From Bartonella sp. HY038 (lineage in GTDB: Bacteria; Pseudomonadota; Alphaproteobacteria; Rhizobiales; Rhizobiaceae), in NCBI RefSeq assembly GCF_014117425.1, contig NZ_CP059725.1:1550001-1614000 (forward strand): a stretch of DNA of 64,000 nt, read 5' to 3'. The notes beneath the pieces were generated by a model. That model was not told where the DNA came from. It did no database searches and worked only from the letters and a program-made list of their open reading frames with translations. Every line of letters starts with the position of its first letter. Within the stretch, counting starts at the first letter, position 1. The translations under genes were made by a program, and so were the position numbers. This document shows, piece after piece, positions 32,175 to 41,880 of this stretch.

Positions 32175-32600
32175 ATGCCAACTAATTATGATGAAAACAA
32201 CATTTTTGCAAAAATTTTACGTGATGAAATCCCTTCTATCCGTGTTTTTGAAGATAGTAACGTTGTTGCGCTTATGGATGTTATGCCCCAGGGGGACGGC
32301 CATGTTTTAGTTATCCCACGCAAAGCTTCGCGCAATATTCTTGATGCAGAACCCGAAGCATTAATAGCCTCAGTTCTTGCTGTGCAAAAAATTGCCAATG
32401 CGGTAAAAAAAGCTTTTAATAGTGATGGTGTAACAATTATGCAGTTCAATGAACCAGCCGGTGGACAAAGCGTTTTCCACCTTCACTTTCATATCATTCC
32501 ACGCTTTGAAAATATCGCCCTAAAACCACATACTGGTAAAATGGCTGATCCAGAACAACTGGAAGAGCAAGCAAAAAAAATACGAGCTGCACTTAACTAA
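32175..32600 (+). CDS. HIT family nucleotide-binding protein
   Basis: A 141-residue histidine-triad protein, probably a purine nucleoside phosphoramidase or dinucleotide hydrolase of the HINT branch. The triad HLHFH occupies residues 102-106 in VFHLHFHIIPRF, and the N-terminal IFAKILRDEIPS is typical. Length matches bacterial HIT proteins of about 140 residues. The ATG is 6 bases after a TTGGAGAG ribosome site. It stands alone between two gene-poor stretches, so a single-gene transcript is likely. Substrate cannot be read from sequence. Confidence 0.92.
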   Translation: MPTNYDENNIFAKILRDEIPSIRVFEDSNVVALMDVMPQGDGHVLVIPRKASRNILDAEPEALIASVLAVQKIANAVKKAFNSDGVTIMQFNEPAGGQSVFHLHFHIIPRFENIALKPHTGKMADPEQLEEQAKKIRAALN

Positions 32601-32659
32601 CTATTTATAGAGCAAAAAAACAAAGCTTAGGACTTATTAATCAAGATAAAAGATGACGG

Positions 32660-33270
32660 CTATAGCGATGCAAATTGCTGAGAAAAAGTATGAGCGAAAC
32701 TTTATTTGGCATATATAGTTGCAATACGCTGCAGATTTTCGAATTTTGCAAACAAGTTCTCAACTTTATGCCGCAATTTATAAATTGTTTTGTCAAAGCA
32801 GATGGTTGCTCTTCTACCTGCTAGGGGAGGAATACGGGGCTTAATTTTCAATCAAGCAAGGCTTGCCTGAACCAGTCACGTCAATACCTTTGTCAGCAAT
32901 GAGTTCTTGCGCATCAGGTAGAATTAGTAACAGAAGGGCTACGCCTTTATAGTCACTCATTTGTTGTTTTCACAAGAATAGACATGTTGGCTTTCTATGT
33001 TGGTCAACCACCCTATGCAGTTTTGAGTTAAAGTCACCTTTTGTGCATGCAATAAAGGGGTGAACATCGCCTTTTTCAATAAACTTGCCAGAGTACAATG
33101 CGTTTTATGCAAACCATAGCCAACAGCTACATCTTTCTATCGCAAGCAATGCTTGTTAACCCGCTAATAATGCGCTTATCATCGACATGCGCGCCAATCG
33201 GATAGTGGAAAATAAGGCGATATCCGCGTCATCTGATCTTTACTCAACGCACGAAAATCAATCTTTGGCT
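32660..33270 (-). pseudogene. Decayed IS5-family transposase
   Basis: Reading the minus strand in shifting frames recovers collinear pieces of an IS5-family DDE transposase. From the N-terminus: KDQMTRISPYFPLSDW (about 33250-33195), KGDFNSKLHRVVDQ then QMSDYKGVALL (about 33045-32940), DAQELIADKGID with the conserved Asp (about 32930-32890), and YKLRHKVENLFAKFENLQRI (about 32780-32715). Stops and frameshifts separate them, and part of the middle is missing (about 610 bases against the usual 850 or so). It is therefore non-functional. It belongs to a different subgroup from the fragment at 2898-3104. Terminal inverted repeats were not found. Confidence 0.75.
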
Positions 33271-33500
33271 ACCTGCGCAGCCCCCAATAATCCTTAATCA
33301 ACTAAAATAGGAATTCACAAAATTAATAGGTTCTGCAGCTGGGATAGGCAAGCTAATCAAAAAACAAAAAATCAGTTTGCGTAAATTTTCTTTTTTTGAG
33401 CTCGTTTTTGGTTTAAAAAGCTGCAACTATGAGTCCTATGATAAAAATATCACAATCATCTAATACAATAACAAACTATAAGCATATAAAATGTATTTTA

Positions 33501-33529
33501 GAACTGGAAGTAAGATAGGCATCCAGTTC
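33501..33529 (-). terminator. Stem-loop after the ABC ATPase
   Basis: Perfect 8-bp inverted repeat GAACTGGA (33501-33508) and TCCAGTTC (33522-33529), 17 bases beyond the ATPase stop on the minus strand. The following TAAAATAC is not a real T-run, so it may be a weak terminator or 3' stabiliser. Confidence 0.4.
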
Positions 33530-33545
33530 CAAAAATCGCAAAAAA

Positions 33546-34280
33546 TTAATTCACATGTTTAAGAAAATCACGAAGACGAGGATTTTGGGGATTATTAATC
33601 ATTTCAACTGGGTTTCCATCAACACTGATTTTACCATTTTCCATAAAAATTAATCGCGTTCCCACATCCCGTGCAAAACCAACCTCATGGGTTACAACTA
33701 TCATTGTCATACCCTCAGATGCTAGTCCCTGCATCACTTTTAAAACTTCTTGTCTAAGCTCGGGATCAAGAGCCGACGTAGGCTCATCAAACAACATCAG
33801 TTTTGGCTTTACTGCTAACGCCCGTGCAATAGCCACGCGTTGTTGTTGTCCACCCGATAATTGTGACGGATAATGGTTTTCGCGCTGTGACAGGCCCACC
33901 TTATTCAACAACTCGCGTGCAATTGCATAAGCTTCACGTTTGGGCAGCTTTCGCACTTCACGAGGACCAAATGCAACATTTTCTAATGCCGTCATTTGCG
34001 GGAAAAGATTAAATTGTTGAAAAACCATACCAGCTTCTTGGCGGATGGTGCGTACTTTACTGCGCCCGCCAAGTACACTGATATTATCGACAACCAGATC
34101 ACCACCATTAATTTTTTCAAGCGCATTAATACATCTAAGCAGTGTGGATTTGCCCGAGCCAGATGGCCCAATCAATACAACCACCTCGCCTTTTTTAATC
34201 TTTAAATCAACCTTATCAAGCACTATGAGTTGGTCGAAACGCTTTGATACTTGTTTAAATTCGACAATTGTTTCACTCAT
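33546..34280 (-). CDS. Amino-acid ABC transporter ATP-binding protein (GlnQ/AapP type)
   Basis: A 244-residue cytoplasmic ATPase that would power uptake of polar amino acids. Walker A GPSGSGKST is at 38-46, Q-loop in MVFQQFNLFP, ABC signature LSGGQQQ at 141-147, Walker B LMLFDEPTSALD at 161-172 and switch His in VTHEVGFARDV. The GlnQ-class features are strong. The gene is an orphan: no permease or periplasmic binding protein lies within several kilobases, only the decayed transposase on one side and the lol operon on the other. It may serve transporters encoded elsewhere, or be a leftover of a rearranged operon. Confidence 0.9.
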   Translation of the reverse strand: MSETIVEFKQVSKRFDQLIVLDKVDLKIKKGEVVVLIGPSGSGKSTLLRCINALEKINGGDLVVDNISVLGGRSKVRTIRQEAGMVFQQFNLFPQMTALENVAFGPREVRKLPKREAYAIARELLNKVGLSQRENHYPSQLSGGQQQRVAIARALAVKPKLMLFDEPTSALDPELRQEVLKVMQGLASEGMTMIVVTHEVGFARDVGTRLIFMENGKISVDGNPVEMINNPQNPRLRDFLKHVN

Positions 34281-34790
34281 AATATATGTATCCGCTTTTC
34301 AATAATTCTCAATATGATCTTTATCAAGAATTGCAAGCTTTAAACTAAACTCGCTGGTAACTGTTAATTCTAAATTGTCATTTTCCATTCATAGTTCATT
34401 CTTTGGATAAAATATCTAGTTTTAGCCACGATTTTACCGGAGGAAATGCAAATAATAATTTAATTATACCAAGTTTTTACATAGTCTTAGCAAAGCCATT
34501 TTCATTTGTCTTTGAAGAAAGATGAATAGTCTTTTAATAATATTGACTTAACAATCCAATTTTCTATAATAAACAAATAATAAGAATTAACTTGGCTTCA
34601 ATATATAGGTGTTTAGTAGCAAACTTTCTAAAAATTCTTATAGTGTTTTTAATTAAATTATGGACAAATTTCATACAAAAAAGGAGAGCATTTCGCCCTC
34701 CTTGATTAATAAATTTAAAAATAAGATAGAACTTCAAGCTAATTCAAAATAATTCTTAGCAAATTCTCAAACATATTGAACCTAAAAACT
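34281..34790. other. Intergenic region lolD - ABC ATPase
   Basis: 510 AT-rich bases. It holds the lolD-side terminator at 34675-34703 and presumably the promoter of the ABC ATPase on the minus strand. No open frame of interest was seen. Confidence 0.5.
34675..34703 (-). terminator. proS-lolC-lolD operon terminator
   Basis: On the minus strand AAGGAGGGC-GAAAT-GCTCTCCTT (one mismatch) is followed by TTTTTTG. It lies about 90 bases after the lolD stop. Confidence 0.8.
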
Positions 34791-35474
34791 TTACGGCAGC
34801 TCAACTATTTTTCCATTTTCAAGAGTAATTCGGCGATCCATTTGCTTGGCAAGTGCATGATTATGAGTTGCAATCAATGCGGCAAGCCCAGATTGCTTAA
34901 CCAAAGCTTGTAACGCCTGAAATACATAATTGGATGTAACTGGATCAAGATTACCTGTTGGCTCATCAGCTAGCAACACCATCGGTACATTCGCAACTGC
35001 GCGCGCAATGGCCACCCGCTGCTGCTCACCACCAGATAATTCCGATGGGCGATGCTTAATGCGATGCCCTACCCGCATATATTCAAGAAGCTTTTCGGCG
35101 CGAGCCGCAGCCTCCTTCTTCTTTAAGCCACTAATTAATTGCGGCATCATTACATTTTCAAGTGCAGTAAATTCTGGCAACAAATGATGGAACTGATAGA
35201 CAAACCCAACTTCGGAACGGCGAATGGCCGTACGTTCATTATCGGATAATTTTGAACAGCTCTTACGACATAATTCTACTTCACCACCATTAGGCTTTTC
35301 TAACAAGCCTGCAATGTGCAATAAAGTTGATTTACCCGCACCTGAAGGTGCAACCAAGGCAACTGTTTCACCGCTATTTAAGGTAAAATTCGCTTTGTCT
35401 AATATTGTTAAAGCTTGATCGCTATCATTATAGGTGCGATCAACATTAATGAGTTTTAAAACAGGCTCAGCCAT
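34791..35474 (-). CDS. lolD: Lipoprotein-releasing ABC ATPase LolD
   Basis: ATPase of the LolCDE-type complex that lifts lipoproteins off the inner membrane and hands them to LolA. 227 residues. Walker [10 protein letters not shown] is at 42-50, signature [14 protein letters not shown], Walker [13 protein letters not shown], and [12 protein letters not shown] at the end. The start shares one base with the lolC stop. The proS-lolC-lolD order is the conserved rhizobial one, although dnaE, the usual next gene, is not present. Confidence 0.95.
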   Translation of the reverse strand: MAEPVLKLINVDRTYNDSDQALTILDKANFTLNSGETVALVAPSGAGKSTLLHIAGLLEKPNGGEVELCRKSCSKLSDNERTAIRRSEVGFVYQFHHLLPEFTALENVMMPQLISGLKKKEAAARAEKLLEYMRVGHRIKHRPSELSGGEQQRVAIARAVANVPMVLLADEPTGNLDPVTSNYVFQALQALVKQSGLAALIATHNHALAKQMDRRITLENGKIVELP

Positions 35475-36778
35475 TATTCATACCTTAATGCTTGAACGGG
35501 ATCGAGGCGAGACGCACGCCATGCAGGCAAGATGGTTGCCAATAATGACAGCGATAAGGTCATAATAATGACCATTCCAATTTGACCGACATCCAAACGC
35601 GATGGTAATTGCGTTAACATATAAATCTGCGGATTAAAGACTTCCTCTCCAGAAACCCAAGTAACGAATTTCTGAATATGTTCGATGTTAAGGCTAGTAA
35701 CGACACCGAGTAAACTGCCCAACAATGTGCCTATCACTCCAATGACCGCGCCAGTCATAATGAAAATACGCATTATAGCACCGCGCCTTGCACCCATAGT
35801 GCGCAAAATAGCGATATCATGCCCCTTATCTTTAACCAACATAACGAGTCCAGAAATAATATTAAGAGCGGCGACAAGAACAATCAGTGATAAGATAATA
35901 AACATAACATTGCGTTCAACTTGCAATGCTGAAAAAAATGTCTGATTGCGCTGTCGCCAATCAATCATATAGACATTTGGAATGGTACCATTTTCGATCA
36001 TTGGCTGAACTTCTTGATCAATTGCCAATCGAATATTATCAACCTCATCGGGGTTTTCAATAAAAACCTCAAGTGACTGAACTTTATTTTCTTGATTAAA
36101 GAATAGCTGAGCTTGCGATAAAGGCATAAATATCACCGCTGAATCAAACTCAAACATACCAACTTCAAAAATACCACCTACTTTATATGCTTTTTCGCGG
36201 CGGGTAACGCCAAAGGGGGTAACATCCCCTTCAGGACCAAGAATGGTGACATAGTCATCAACGCTAACGCCAAGCTTTTGTGCAAGTCCGCTACCTAACA
36301 AAATAGTTTCACCATCATCAAACTTATTGATGCCGCCTACCTTGATATTATCAGCAACTGCTGACATTTTTTTTAGATCAGCTTCGCGCATGCCGCGTAC
36401 AATGGCTCCGCTACCATTTTTGCCATATGTAGCAAAGGCTTGCCCTTCAAGCACAGGTAGAATAAATTTAACACCGTGTAACTTTTCAAGCTGCGGAATG
36501 AGATTATTATAATTATCAAATGATCCAGTGTCTGACTGGACAATTAGATGGCCATTAAAACCTAAAATGCGATCAAGCAAATCAGCTCTAAAACCATTCA
36601 TAACCGACATCACTACAATCAATGCACAGACACCAATCATGATACCTATAAGGGATATGATGGAAATAATTGAAGTAAAAGCTTGTTTCTTGCGTGGTAT
36701 CATATAGCGGAAGGCCACCATCCACTCAAAATAAGCGAATGGTTTGCCTTGTTGAATTGGCTTTGTATCTTTACTCAT
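35474..36778 (-). CDS. lolC: Lipoprotein-releasing permease LolC/LolE (LolF type)
   Basis: Membrane subunit of the lipoprotein-release complex, 434 residues. One transmembrane helix follows the N-terminal [28 protein letters not shown] large MacB-like periplasmic domain spans about 60-285, and three more helices form the FtsX-type permease end (for example [23 protein letters not shown]). Alphaproteobacteria usually have a single protein combining LolC and LolE functions (LolF), and only one is seen here, so a homodimer with LolD is likely. It overlaps both neighbours by one to four bases, showing tight coupling. Confidence 0.94.
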   Translation of the reverse strand: MSKDTKPIQQGKPFAYFEWMVAFRYMIPRKKQAFTSIISIISLIGIMIGVCALIVVMSVMNGFRADLLDRILGFNGHLIVQSDTGSFDNYNNLIPQLEKLHGVKFILPVLEGQAFATYGKNGSGAIVRGMREADLKKMSAVADNIKVGGINKFDDGETILLGSGLAQKLGVSVDDYVTILGPEGDVTPFGVTRREKAYKVGGIFEVGMFEFDSAVIFMPLSQAQLFFNQENKVQSLEVFIENPDEVDNIRLAIDQEVQPMIENGTIPNVYMIDWRQRNQTFFSALQVERNVMFIILSLIVLVAALNIISGLVMLVKDKGHDIAILRTMGARRGAIMRIFIMTGAVIGVIGTLLGSLLGVVTSLNIEHIQKFVTWVSGEEVFNPQIYMLTQLPSRLDVGQIGMVIIMTLSLSLLATILPAWRASRLDPVQALRYE

Positions 36779-38103
36779 TGGGCTTCAATAATCCGGTTTA
36801 AGGCTGCATCAAGAGATAGAGTGATTTTTTCACCGCTTTTGCGATTTTTAACTTCAACTTCTCCATTAGCTGCACCGCGTGGTCCGACAACAATTTGCTC
36901 TGGCAGACCAATAAGATCCATAGTCGCAAATTTTGAACCAGCACTTGCATCTGTATCATCAAGCAACACGTCAAAACCGGCATTATTAAGACGCTCATAA
37001 AGAATATTTGACATTTCATCACATTGTTCATTGCCAGGCTTCATATTGATGAGGCCAATGTCAAATGGTGCCAGCGCTTTCGGCCAAATAATACCCTTAT
37101 CATCGTGAGATGCTTCAATAGCTGCAGCAATCAAACGCGAAGGCCCAATACCATAAGATCCCATCGAAACCAGATGATCCTTACCATCAGGACCAGTCAC
37201 TTTTGCCCCCATTGGCTCTGAATATTTAGTGCCAAAATGGAAAATATGGCCGACTTCAATACCGCGAGCAGCAACTTTCTTATCATCTGCAACAGATGCC
37301 CAAGCGGATTCATCATGCATTTCTTCGGTTGCGGCATAGGGCGCTGTCCATTGTGCAACAATATTGGCAAGAGATTCGCTATCATTAAAATTAGTGTCGG
37401 CACCAGGAACTTGCATATCAAGATATTGTTGGTCGCAGAAAACCGCGCTTTCACCAGTATCAGCAAGAATAATAAATTCATGGCTCAAATCGCCACCAAT
37501 TGGCCCGGTATCGGCGCGCATAGGAATAGCATGAAGGCCTGCGCGAGCAAAAGTGCGAAGATAAGCTACAAACATGCGATTATAAGCAGCCTTGGCGCCA
37601 TCATAATCAAGATCAAAAGAATAAGCATCTTTCATCAAGAACTCACGCGAACGCATAACGCCAAAGCGTGGACGTATTTCATCGCGGAACTTCCATTGGA
37701 TATGATAAAGATTAAGCGGTAAATCCTTGTAAGAACGCACATAGGACCGGAAAACTTCCGTCACCATTTCTTCGTTAGTAGGGCCAAACAGCATATCGCG
37801 ATCTTGGCGATCCTTAATGCGCAACATTTCCTTACCATAATCATCATAACGACCACTTTCACGCCAAAGATCCGCGGGCTGAATGGTGGGCATCAAGATT
37901 TCTAATGCACCTGAGCGATTTTGCTCCTCGCGAATGATTTTACATACTTTGTCCAATACTTTCTTACCCATCGGCAGCCAAGAATAGATACCTGCTGTTT
38001 GCTGATGTATCATGCCTGTACGAAGCATCAACCGATGAGAAACGATTTCCGCTTCTTTAGGATTTTCCTTAAGGATAGGGAGAAAATATTGTGAAAGACG
38101 CAT
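36775..38103 (-). CDS. proS: Prolyl-tRNA synthetase, short alphaproteobacterial form
   Basis: Class II synthetase charging tRNA-Pro, 442 residues from ATG 38103 (a TTG four codons upstream also opens the frame). It carries motif 2 region GPTNEEMV (107-114) and [25 protein letters not shown], and a C-terminal anticodon-binding domain. The large editing insertion of bacterial-type ProS is absent, as is typical of alphaproteobacteria and mitochondria; Ala-tRNA-Pro editing would then need a separate protein. It is the first gene of the proS-lolC-lolD operon. Confidence 0.96.
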   Translation of the reverse strand: MRLSQYFLPILKENPKEAEIVSHRLMLRTGMIHQQTAGIYSWLPMGKKVLDKVCKIIREEQNRSGALEILMPTIQPADLWRESGRYDDYGKEMLRIKDRQDRDMLFGPTNEEMVTEVFRSYVRSYKDLPLNLYHIQWKFRDEIRPRFGVMRSREFLMKDAYSFDLDYDGAKAAYNRMFVAYLRTFARAGLHAIPMRADTGPIGGDLSHEFIILADTGESAVFCDQQYLDMQVPGADTNFNDSESLANIVAQWTAPYAATEEMHDESAWASVADDKKVAARGIEVGHIFHFGTKYSEPMGAKVTGPDGKDHLVSMGSYGIGPSRLIAAAIEASHDDKGIIWPKALAPFDIGLINMKPGNEQCDEMSNILYERLNNAGFDVLLDDTDASAGSKFATMDLIGLPEQIVVGPRGAANGEVEVKNRKSGEKITLSLDAALNRIIEAQ

Positions 38104-38325
38104 AGGTAATACCAATCCTGTAATGTAAACACGCGATTCGCGATTTTTATTTTTTCTACAATAACGACAATCATTAAAGAATGAAATATAAGAACGTAAG
38201 CGCGCAGTTTTATCGAAAAAAGGCGAGAATACGGCTTCCAGTCATATTGTGGCAAAATTACGCCATTTATATTTTTTCTAATGACAGCCATAATAAAACA
38301 TGATAGAAAACTGGTGATAACAAAC

Positions 38326-38472
38326 TTAGGTAGATTAAACTACCTAAATGACGCGAGAGTATTTGGGAGGATCAGGTTTTAGGGCGCGTATACCGCTGCC
38401 CCCTTAAGTTTAAGGATTAAAACCATCGCGTATAATTATCAAAGCAAGGCTTTCGAGCCTTGCTTTTTTTAT
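38326..38472 (+). ncRNA. Candidate structured small RNA
   Basis: No gene explains the strong terminator at 38442-38470, yet the preceding 120 bases are rich in pairing. First comes an 8-bp perfect hairpin (TTAGGTAG 38326-38333 / CTACCTAA 38340-38347). Then an outer stem GGTTTTA (38375-38381) / TAAAACC (38418-38424) encloses two small hairpins (GGGC/GCCC at 38382-38401 and CCTTA/TAAGG at 38402-38415), giving a three-way junction. The terminator follows. A 19-codon frame (38348-38407, ATG) could make it a leader peptide instead, but no gene lies downstream on this strand. It resembles no RNA family I know. Transcription is inferred. Confidence 0.5.
38442..38470 (+). terminator. Strong Rho-independent terminator of the RNA candidate
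   Basis: AAGCAAGGCT-TTCG-AGCCTTGCTTTTTTT: a near-perfect stem capped by a stable TTCG tetraloop and followed by seven T's on the plus strand. On the minus strand no comparable T-run follows. Confidence 0.9.
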
Positions 38473-38658
38473 GCCCTATTTTTAAACTATTTTAATTTCA
38501 GTTTTATGACATATTTTTTACTTATGTATAGACATACCTATATTATTAAAACTGATACTAATCTAAAAAATATCTATTTTGTGTCGCCAGTGCGCTAAAT
38601 CTTACAATATGTCTAATCCATTAAACAAACTCATGTGATATATTAGATTAAAAAACTT

Positions 38659-39788
38659 TTATAGCTTGGCTAATACAAACACGCCGCCACTCACAGCGGT
38701 TATACACCCTGTAGTTTTTGGATAAGTCAGCGGCAAAGATTTTATCGAACGTATAGCAAGATAACCCCATGCTTCAGCCTCGATAAATGCTGAATTAAAA
38801 CCAATATCATCGGCTGCAATAATATTTATATCGCAAGGTTCTGCAAGTTGTTGCAAATATTTGATGATCGCTTTATTTTTAACGCCACCACCACTAATGA
38901 TCATTTGCCTTGGCTTTTCACTTAAAAACTTAAAAGAAGAGAAAATCTGTTTGGCAGTTAAAAATGCCAAGGTCGCTGCGCCATCGTTTAGCGATATAGT
39001 TTTATCGGTAAGGGGTTTGAAATTTCGCCAATCAAGGGATTTTTTGGTATTTTGTTGATAAATATTATCCAACATAATACTACTAAGGACTTGCTGATTA
39101 ACTTTTCCTGCTAGTCCCGCCTGACCATCCTTATCAAAATGTCCTTGATTATTAAAAGCCATCCATTGATCAATCAACACATTACCAGGCCCACAATCAA
39201 AAGCAATGATATTATCATCTCTTTCTAGATCTGCTGTGTTTGTACCAATGTTAGGTTAGATATGCCGCCAATATTAATAAAAGCAACCGGAAAGTTTAAA
39301 TAATCATGCTGCATAGCGGCAAGAGCCGCATGATAGATCGGCACAAGCGGCGCACCCTGCCCTTGATGGAGCATATCATTGGCACGCATATCGTAAACCA
39401 CATCAATGCCAGTTTCACGAGCAAGTAAAGAGCCATCACCCAATTGCAAGGTGACCCCCTCATCAGGTCGGTGCAAAATGGTTTGTCCATGAAAGCCAAT
39501 AACATCAATCAGTTCTGACTTTAGTTCAAGCTTTTTTAAAAGTGATTTAACCACCATTACATGTTCTAGGGTTAAGTCGCGCTCAAGCGCATCAAGCCCA
39601 TTAGGGCGCGCAGTGCGATCTGTAATTTTCTGTGCAAGATCGAGGCTTTTTTTAAGGCGGTTACGGAAATCGTTTGAATAAGAGTGACTGAAAGTCGATA
39701 TAACGCGCGATTGGCCTAAACCATCGCTTTCAATAAGCGCTGCATCAATACCATCCATTGATGTACCGCTCATTAATCCGATCGCCAT
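38659..39788 (-). pseudogene. anmK: Anhydro-N-acetylmuramic acid kinase AnmK, frameshifted
   Basis: AnmK phosphorylates and opens 1,6-anhydroMurNAc in peptidoglycan recycling. Two frames together cover the whole protein. The N-terminal part (39788-39225) has [16 protein letters not shown] and the GGISNLT motif. The C-terminal part (about 39245-38659) has AFDCGPGN, GHFDKDGQ, and SGGGVKN. The first frame hits TAG just after VQTQQI, where the second reads ADLERDD in continuous homology. The total of 1130 bases is one short of a multiple of three, so a single-base deletion near 39228-39250 is the simplest reading. It is either a real inactivation or a sequencing error. It diverges from tyrS. Confidence 0.85.
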
Positions 39789-39918
39789 TTTTAAAATCTT
39801 GTTTTTTCATTTTGCACCCAACACTGATTCCTTGTTATTTATAGCCGATTCATGCTAGCAAGGCATAGCGCGTTTCATTGCGTGTATAATTTCAATTTTA
39901 TAAATTCAGGAAAGATCG

Positions 39919-41172
39919 ATGTCGGGCTTTAAATCAGATTTTCTTCGCGTCATGCAAGAGCGTGGTTTCATTCATCAAGTTTCAGATGAACAAGGTCTAG
40001 ATGACCTTTTTGCGAAAGAAACCGTTTCAGCCTATATCGGCTTTGATCCAACAGCGAACAGCCTTCACGTTGGCCATATGATGCAAATCATGATGCTTTA
40101 TTGGCTGCAAAAAACTGGACACCGTCCCGTTGCACTTATGGGCGGCGGCACGGGTATGGTTGGCGATCCATCCTTTAAGGATGAAGCTCGCAAACTAATG
40201 ACTGTTGAAACAATTGCAGACAATATTGAGGGCATTAAACACGTCTTTTCAAATTACATCACTTTTGGCGATGGCCCAAATGATGCAGTTATTGCAAATA
40301 ATGCTGATTGGTTGCGCAACCTCAACTATCTTGAATTTTTGCGTGACGTTGGCCGTCATTTTTCAGTTAATCGCATGTTGTCTTTTGACTCGGTTAAATT
40401 GCGCCTTGATAGAGAGCACTCACTGTCATTCCTTGAATTTAACTATATGATTTTACAGGCCTATGACTTTGTTGTACTTAATCAACGTCATGGCGTGACC
40501 CTGCAAATGGGCGGCTCGGACCAATGGGGCAATATTGTCAATGGTATCGAACTTGGCCACCGTATGGGAACAAGCCAATTATATGCGCTAACTACCCCAC
40601 TTTTAACCACCGCTTCTGGCGTAAAAATGGGTAAGTCCTTAAACGGTGCGGTTTGGCTAAATGCCGACCTTGTTAGCCCATATGAATTTTGGCAATATTG
40701 GCGCAATACCGAAGATGCAGACGTTATTCGCTTCATGAAGCTTTATACAACTCTGCCAATGGACGAAATTGCGCGCCTTGCTCAATTACAAGGCGCAGAA
40801 ATTAATGATGTCAAAAAAATCTTAGCAACAGAAATTACTGCAATGCTACATGGCCGCGAAGCTGCCGAGCTTGCTGCTGAAACGGCTCGTCAAACCTTTG
40901 AAGAGGGAAAGCTAGGTCAAGATTTGCCAGTAATGGAAATTGCAAGTTCTGAACTTTCAGATGGTGTCGGCATCTTATCTCTATTGGTAAAAGCTGGTCT
41001 TGTAAAATCAAACGGTGACGCTCGTCGCAATATTCAAGGCGGCGCGATCCGTGTTAATGACATTGCAGTAAGTGATGAAAGCCGCATAATCAATAACAGC
41101 GATTTAGGCACTGAGAATGTGATTAAGCTATCATTTGGTAAGAAAAAACACATATTGGTAAAACCAATTTAA
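39919..41172 (+). CDS. tyrS: Tyrosyl-tRNA synthetase
   Basis: Class I synthetase charging tRNA-Tyr, 417 residues, TyrRS bacterial type 1. HIGH motif HVGH at 50-53, substrate-binding [15 protein letters not shown] motif as KMGKS at 236-240, and a C-terminal S4 RNA-binding domain ([16 protein letters not shown]). An AGGAAAG ribosome site precedes the ATG. It is divergent from anmK, which it also neighbours in Brucella and Bartonella, and ends with a terminator shared with purN. Confidence 0.96.
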   Translation: MSGFKSDFLRVMQERGFIHQVSDEQGLDDLFAKETVSAYIGFDPTANSLHVGHMMQIMMLYWLQKTGHRPVALMGGGTGMVGDPSFKDEARKLMTVETIADNIEGIKHVFSNYITFGDGPNDAVIANNADWLRNLNYLEFLRDVGRHFSVNRMLSFDSVKLRLDREHSLSFLEFNYMILQAYDFVVLNQRHGVTLQMGGSDQWGNIVNGIELGHRMGTSQLYALTTPLLTTASGVKMGKSLNGAVWLNADLVSPYEFWQYWRNTEDADVIRFMKLYTTLPMDEIARLAQLQGAEINDVKKILATEITAMLHGREAAELAAETARQTFEEGKLGQDLPVMEIASSELSDGVGILSLLVKAGLVKSNGDARRNIQGGAIRVNDIAVSDESRIINNSDLGTENVIKLSFGKKKHILVKPI

Positions 41173-41202
41173 TTCTTTTTGCGATGTAAGACATTTTAAA
41201 AG

Positions 41203-41236
41203 CCGCTTAATATCTTAAATATTAAGCGGTTTTTTA
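41203..41236. terminator. Bidirectional terminator tyrS / purN
   Basis: Perfect 11-bp stem CCGCTTAATAT (41203-41213) and ATATTAAGCGG (41219-41229) followed by seven T's on the plus strand and CTTTT on the minus strand. It separates convergent tyrS and purMN. Confidence 0.88.
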
Positions 41237-41262
41237 TTAAACATCATAGAACTAACAGCTTA

Positions 41263-41880
41263 TTACCCAAAGGAAATCAATGATTGCTGATCGCTAGTAA
41301 TAATGCACTTTTTATCTATAAAATTACGCAATGTTTGCGGATAAAGTCGATGCTCTTGCTTTAAAACACGCGCACTTAAACTATCAGCATTATCTGAGGC
41401 TAAAACAGGCACTACTGCTTGGGCCAAAATAGGCCCCTCATCCATACCTTCCGTAACGATATGCACAGTGCAGCCGGCAATTTTTACCCCCGCATCAATT
41501 GCTCGCTGATGGGTATGGAGACCTGGAAAAAGTGGCAATAAGGAGGGATGAATATTTAAAATCTTTCCTTCATAAGGCTTGATGAAACTTCCAGAAATAA
41601 TACGCATATAACCCGCAAGACAAATAATATCAGGAGCCAACGCATCTAATTGCTGCAAAATTGCATCTTCATGAGCTTGCTTTGAAACAAAAGACGCGCG
41701 TTCAAAAACAAAGGTCTCAACACCCTGTAATTTTGCTTTATCCAAACCACCTGCATTGGCTTTATCTGAAAAAACAGCAATAATTTCTGCCGGATAATCT
41801 GCAGCTTTGCTTGCTTCAATGAGTTTTTCCATATTCGAGCCGCCGCCCGATATAAAAACGACAACCCGTTTACGACTCAT
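41263..41880 (-). CDS. purN: Phosphoribosylglycinamide formyltransferase PurN
   Basis: Transfers a formyl group from 10-formyl-THF to GAR in step 3 of purine synthesis. 205 residues. The phosphate loop SGGGSNM is at 11-17, and the catalytic triad Asn109, His111 ([12 protein letters not shown]) and Asp147 ([10 protein letters not shown]) is intact. The start overlaps the purM stop by four bases (ATGA), so the two are cotranslated. Confidence 0.96.
   Translation of the reverse strand: MSRKRVVVFISGGGSNMEKLIEASKAADYPAEIIAVFSDKANAGGLDKAKLQGVETFVFERASFVSKQAHEDAILQQLDALAPDIICLAGYMRIISGSFIKPYEGKILNIHPSLLPLFPGLHTHQRAIDAGVKIAGCTVHIVTEGMDEGPILAQAVVPVLASDNADSLSARVLKQEHRLYPQTLRNFIDKKCIITSDQQSLISFG

Larger units (their letters stand above)
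32601..33545. other. Gene-poor stretch with decayed insertion sequence
   Basis: 945 bases between the HIT gene and the ABC ATPase. Most of it (about 32660-33270) is the decayed transposase described separately. The remaining right part is AT-rich and shows no gene. Near its end a perfect GAACTGGA/TCCAGTTC stem is present (33501-33529). Confidence 0.6.
38104..38658. other. proS-anmK intergenic region
   Basis: 555 bases between two minus-strand genes. The proS promoter and leader occupy roughly 38104-38300. The middle (38326-38472) holds the structured plus-strand RNA candidate with its terminator. Nothing is recognised in 38473-38658, an AT-rich stretch downstream of anmK. Confidence 0.6.

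Noticed and set aside
37237..37722. 161-codon plus-strand frame opposite proS
   Set aside because: Shadow of proS, no upstream signals.
38326..38472. Possibility that the RNA candidate is tmRNA, RNase P RNA, SRP RNA or a tRNA
   Set aside because: No tag-peptide codons, no conserved RNase P or SRP core motif (GGUCAGGUCCGG-type) and no T-arm or CCA-type acceptor could be found.
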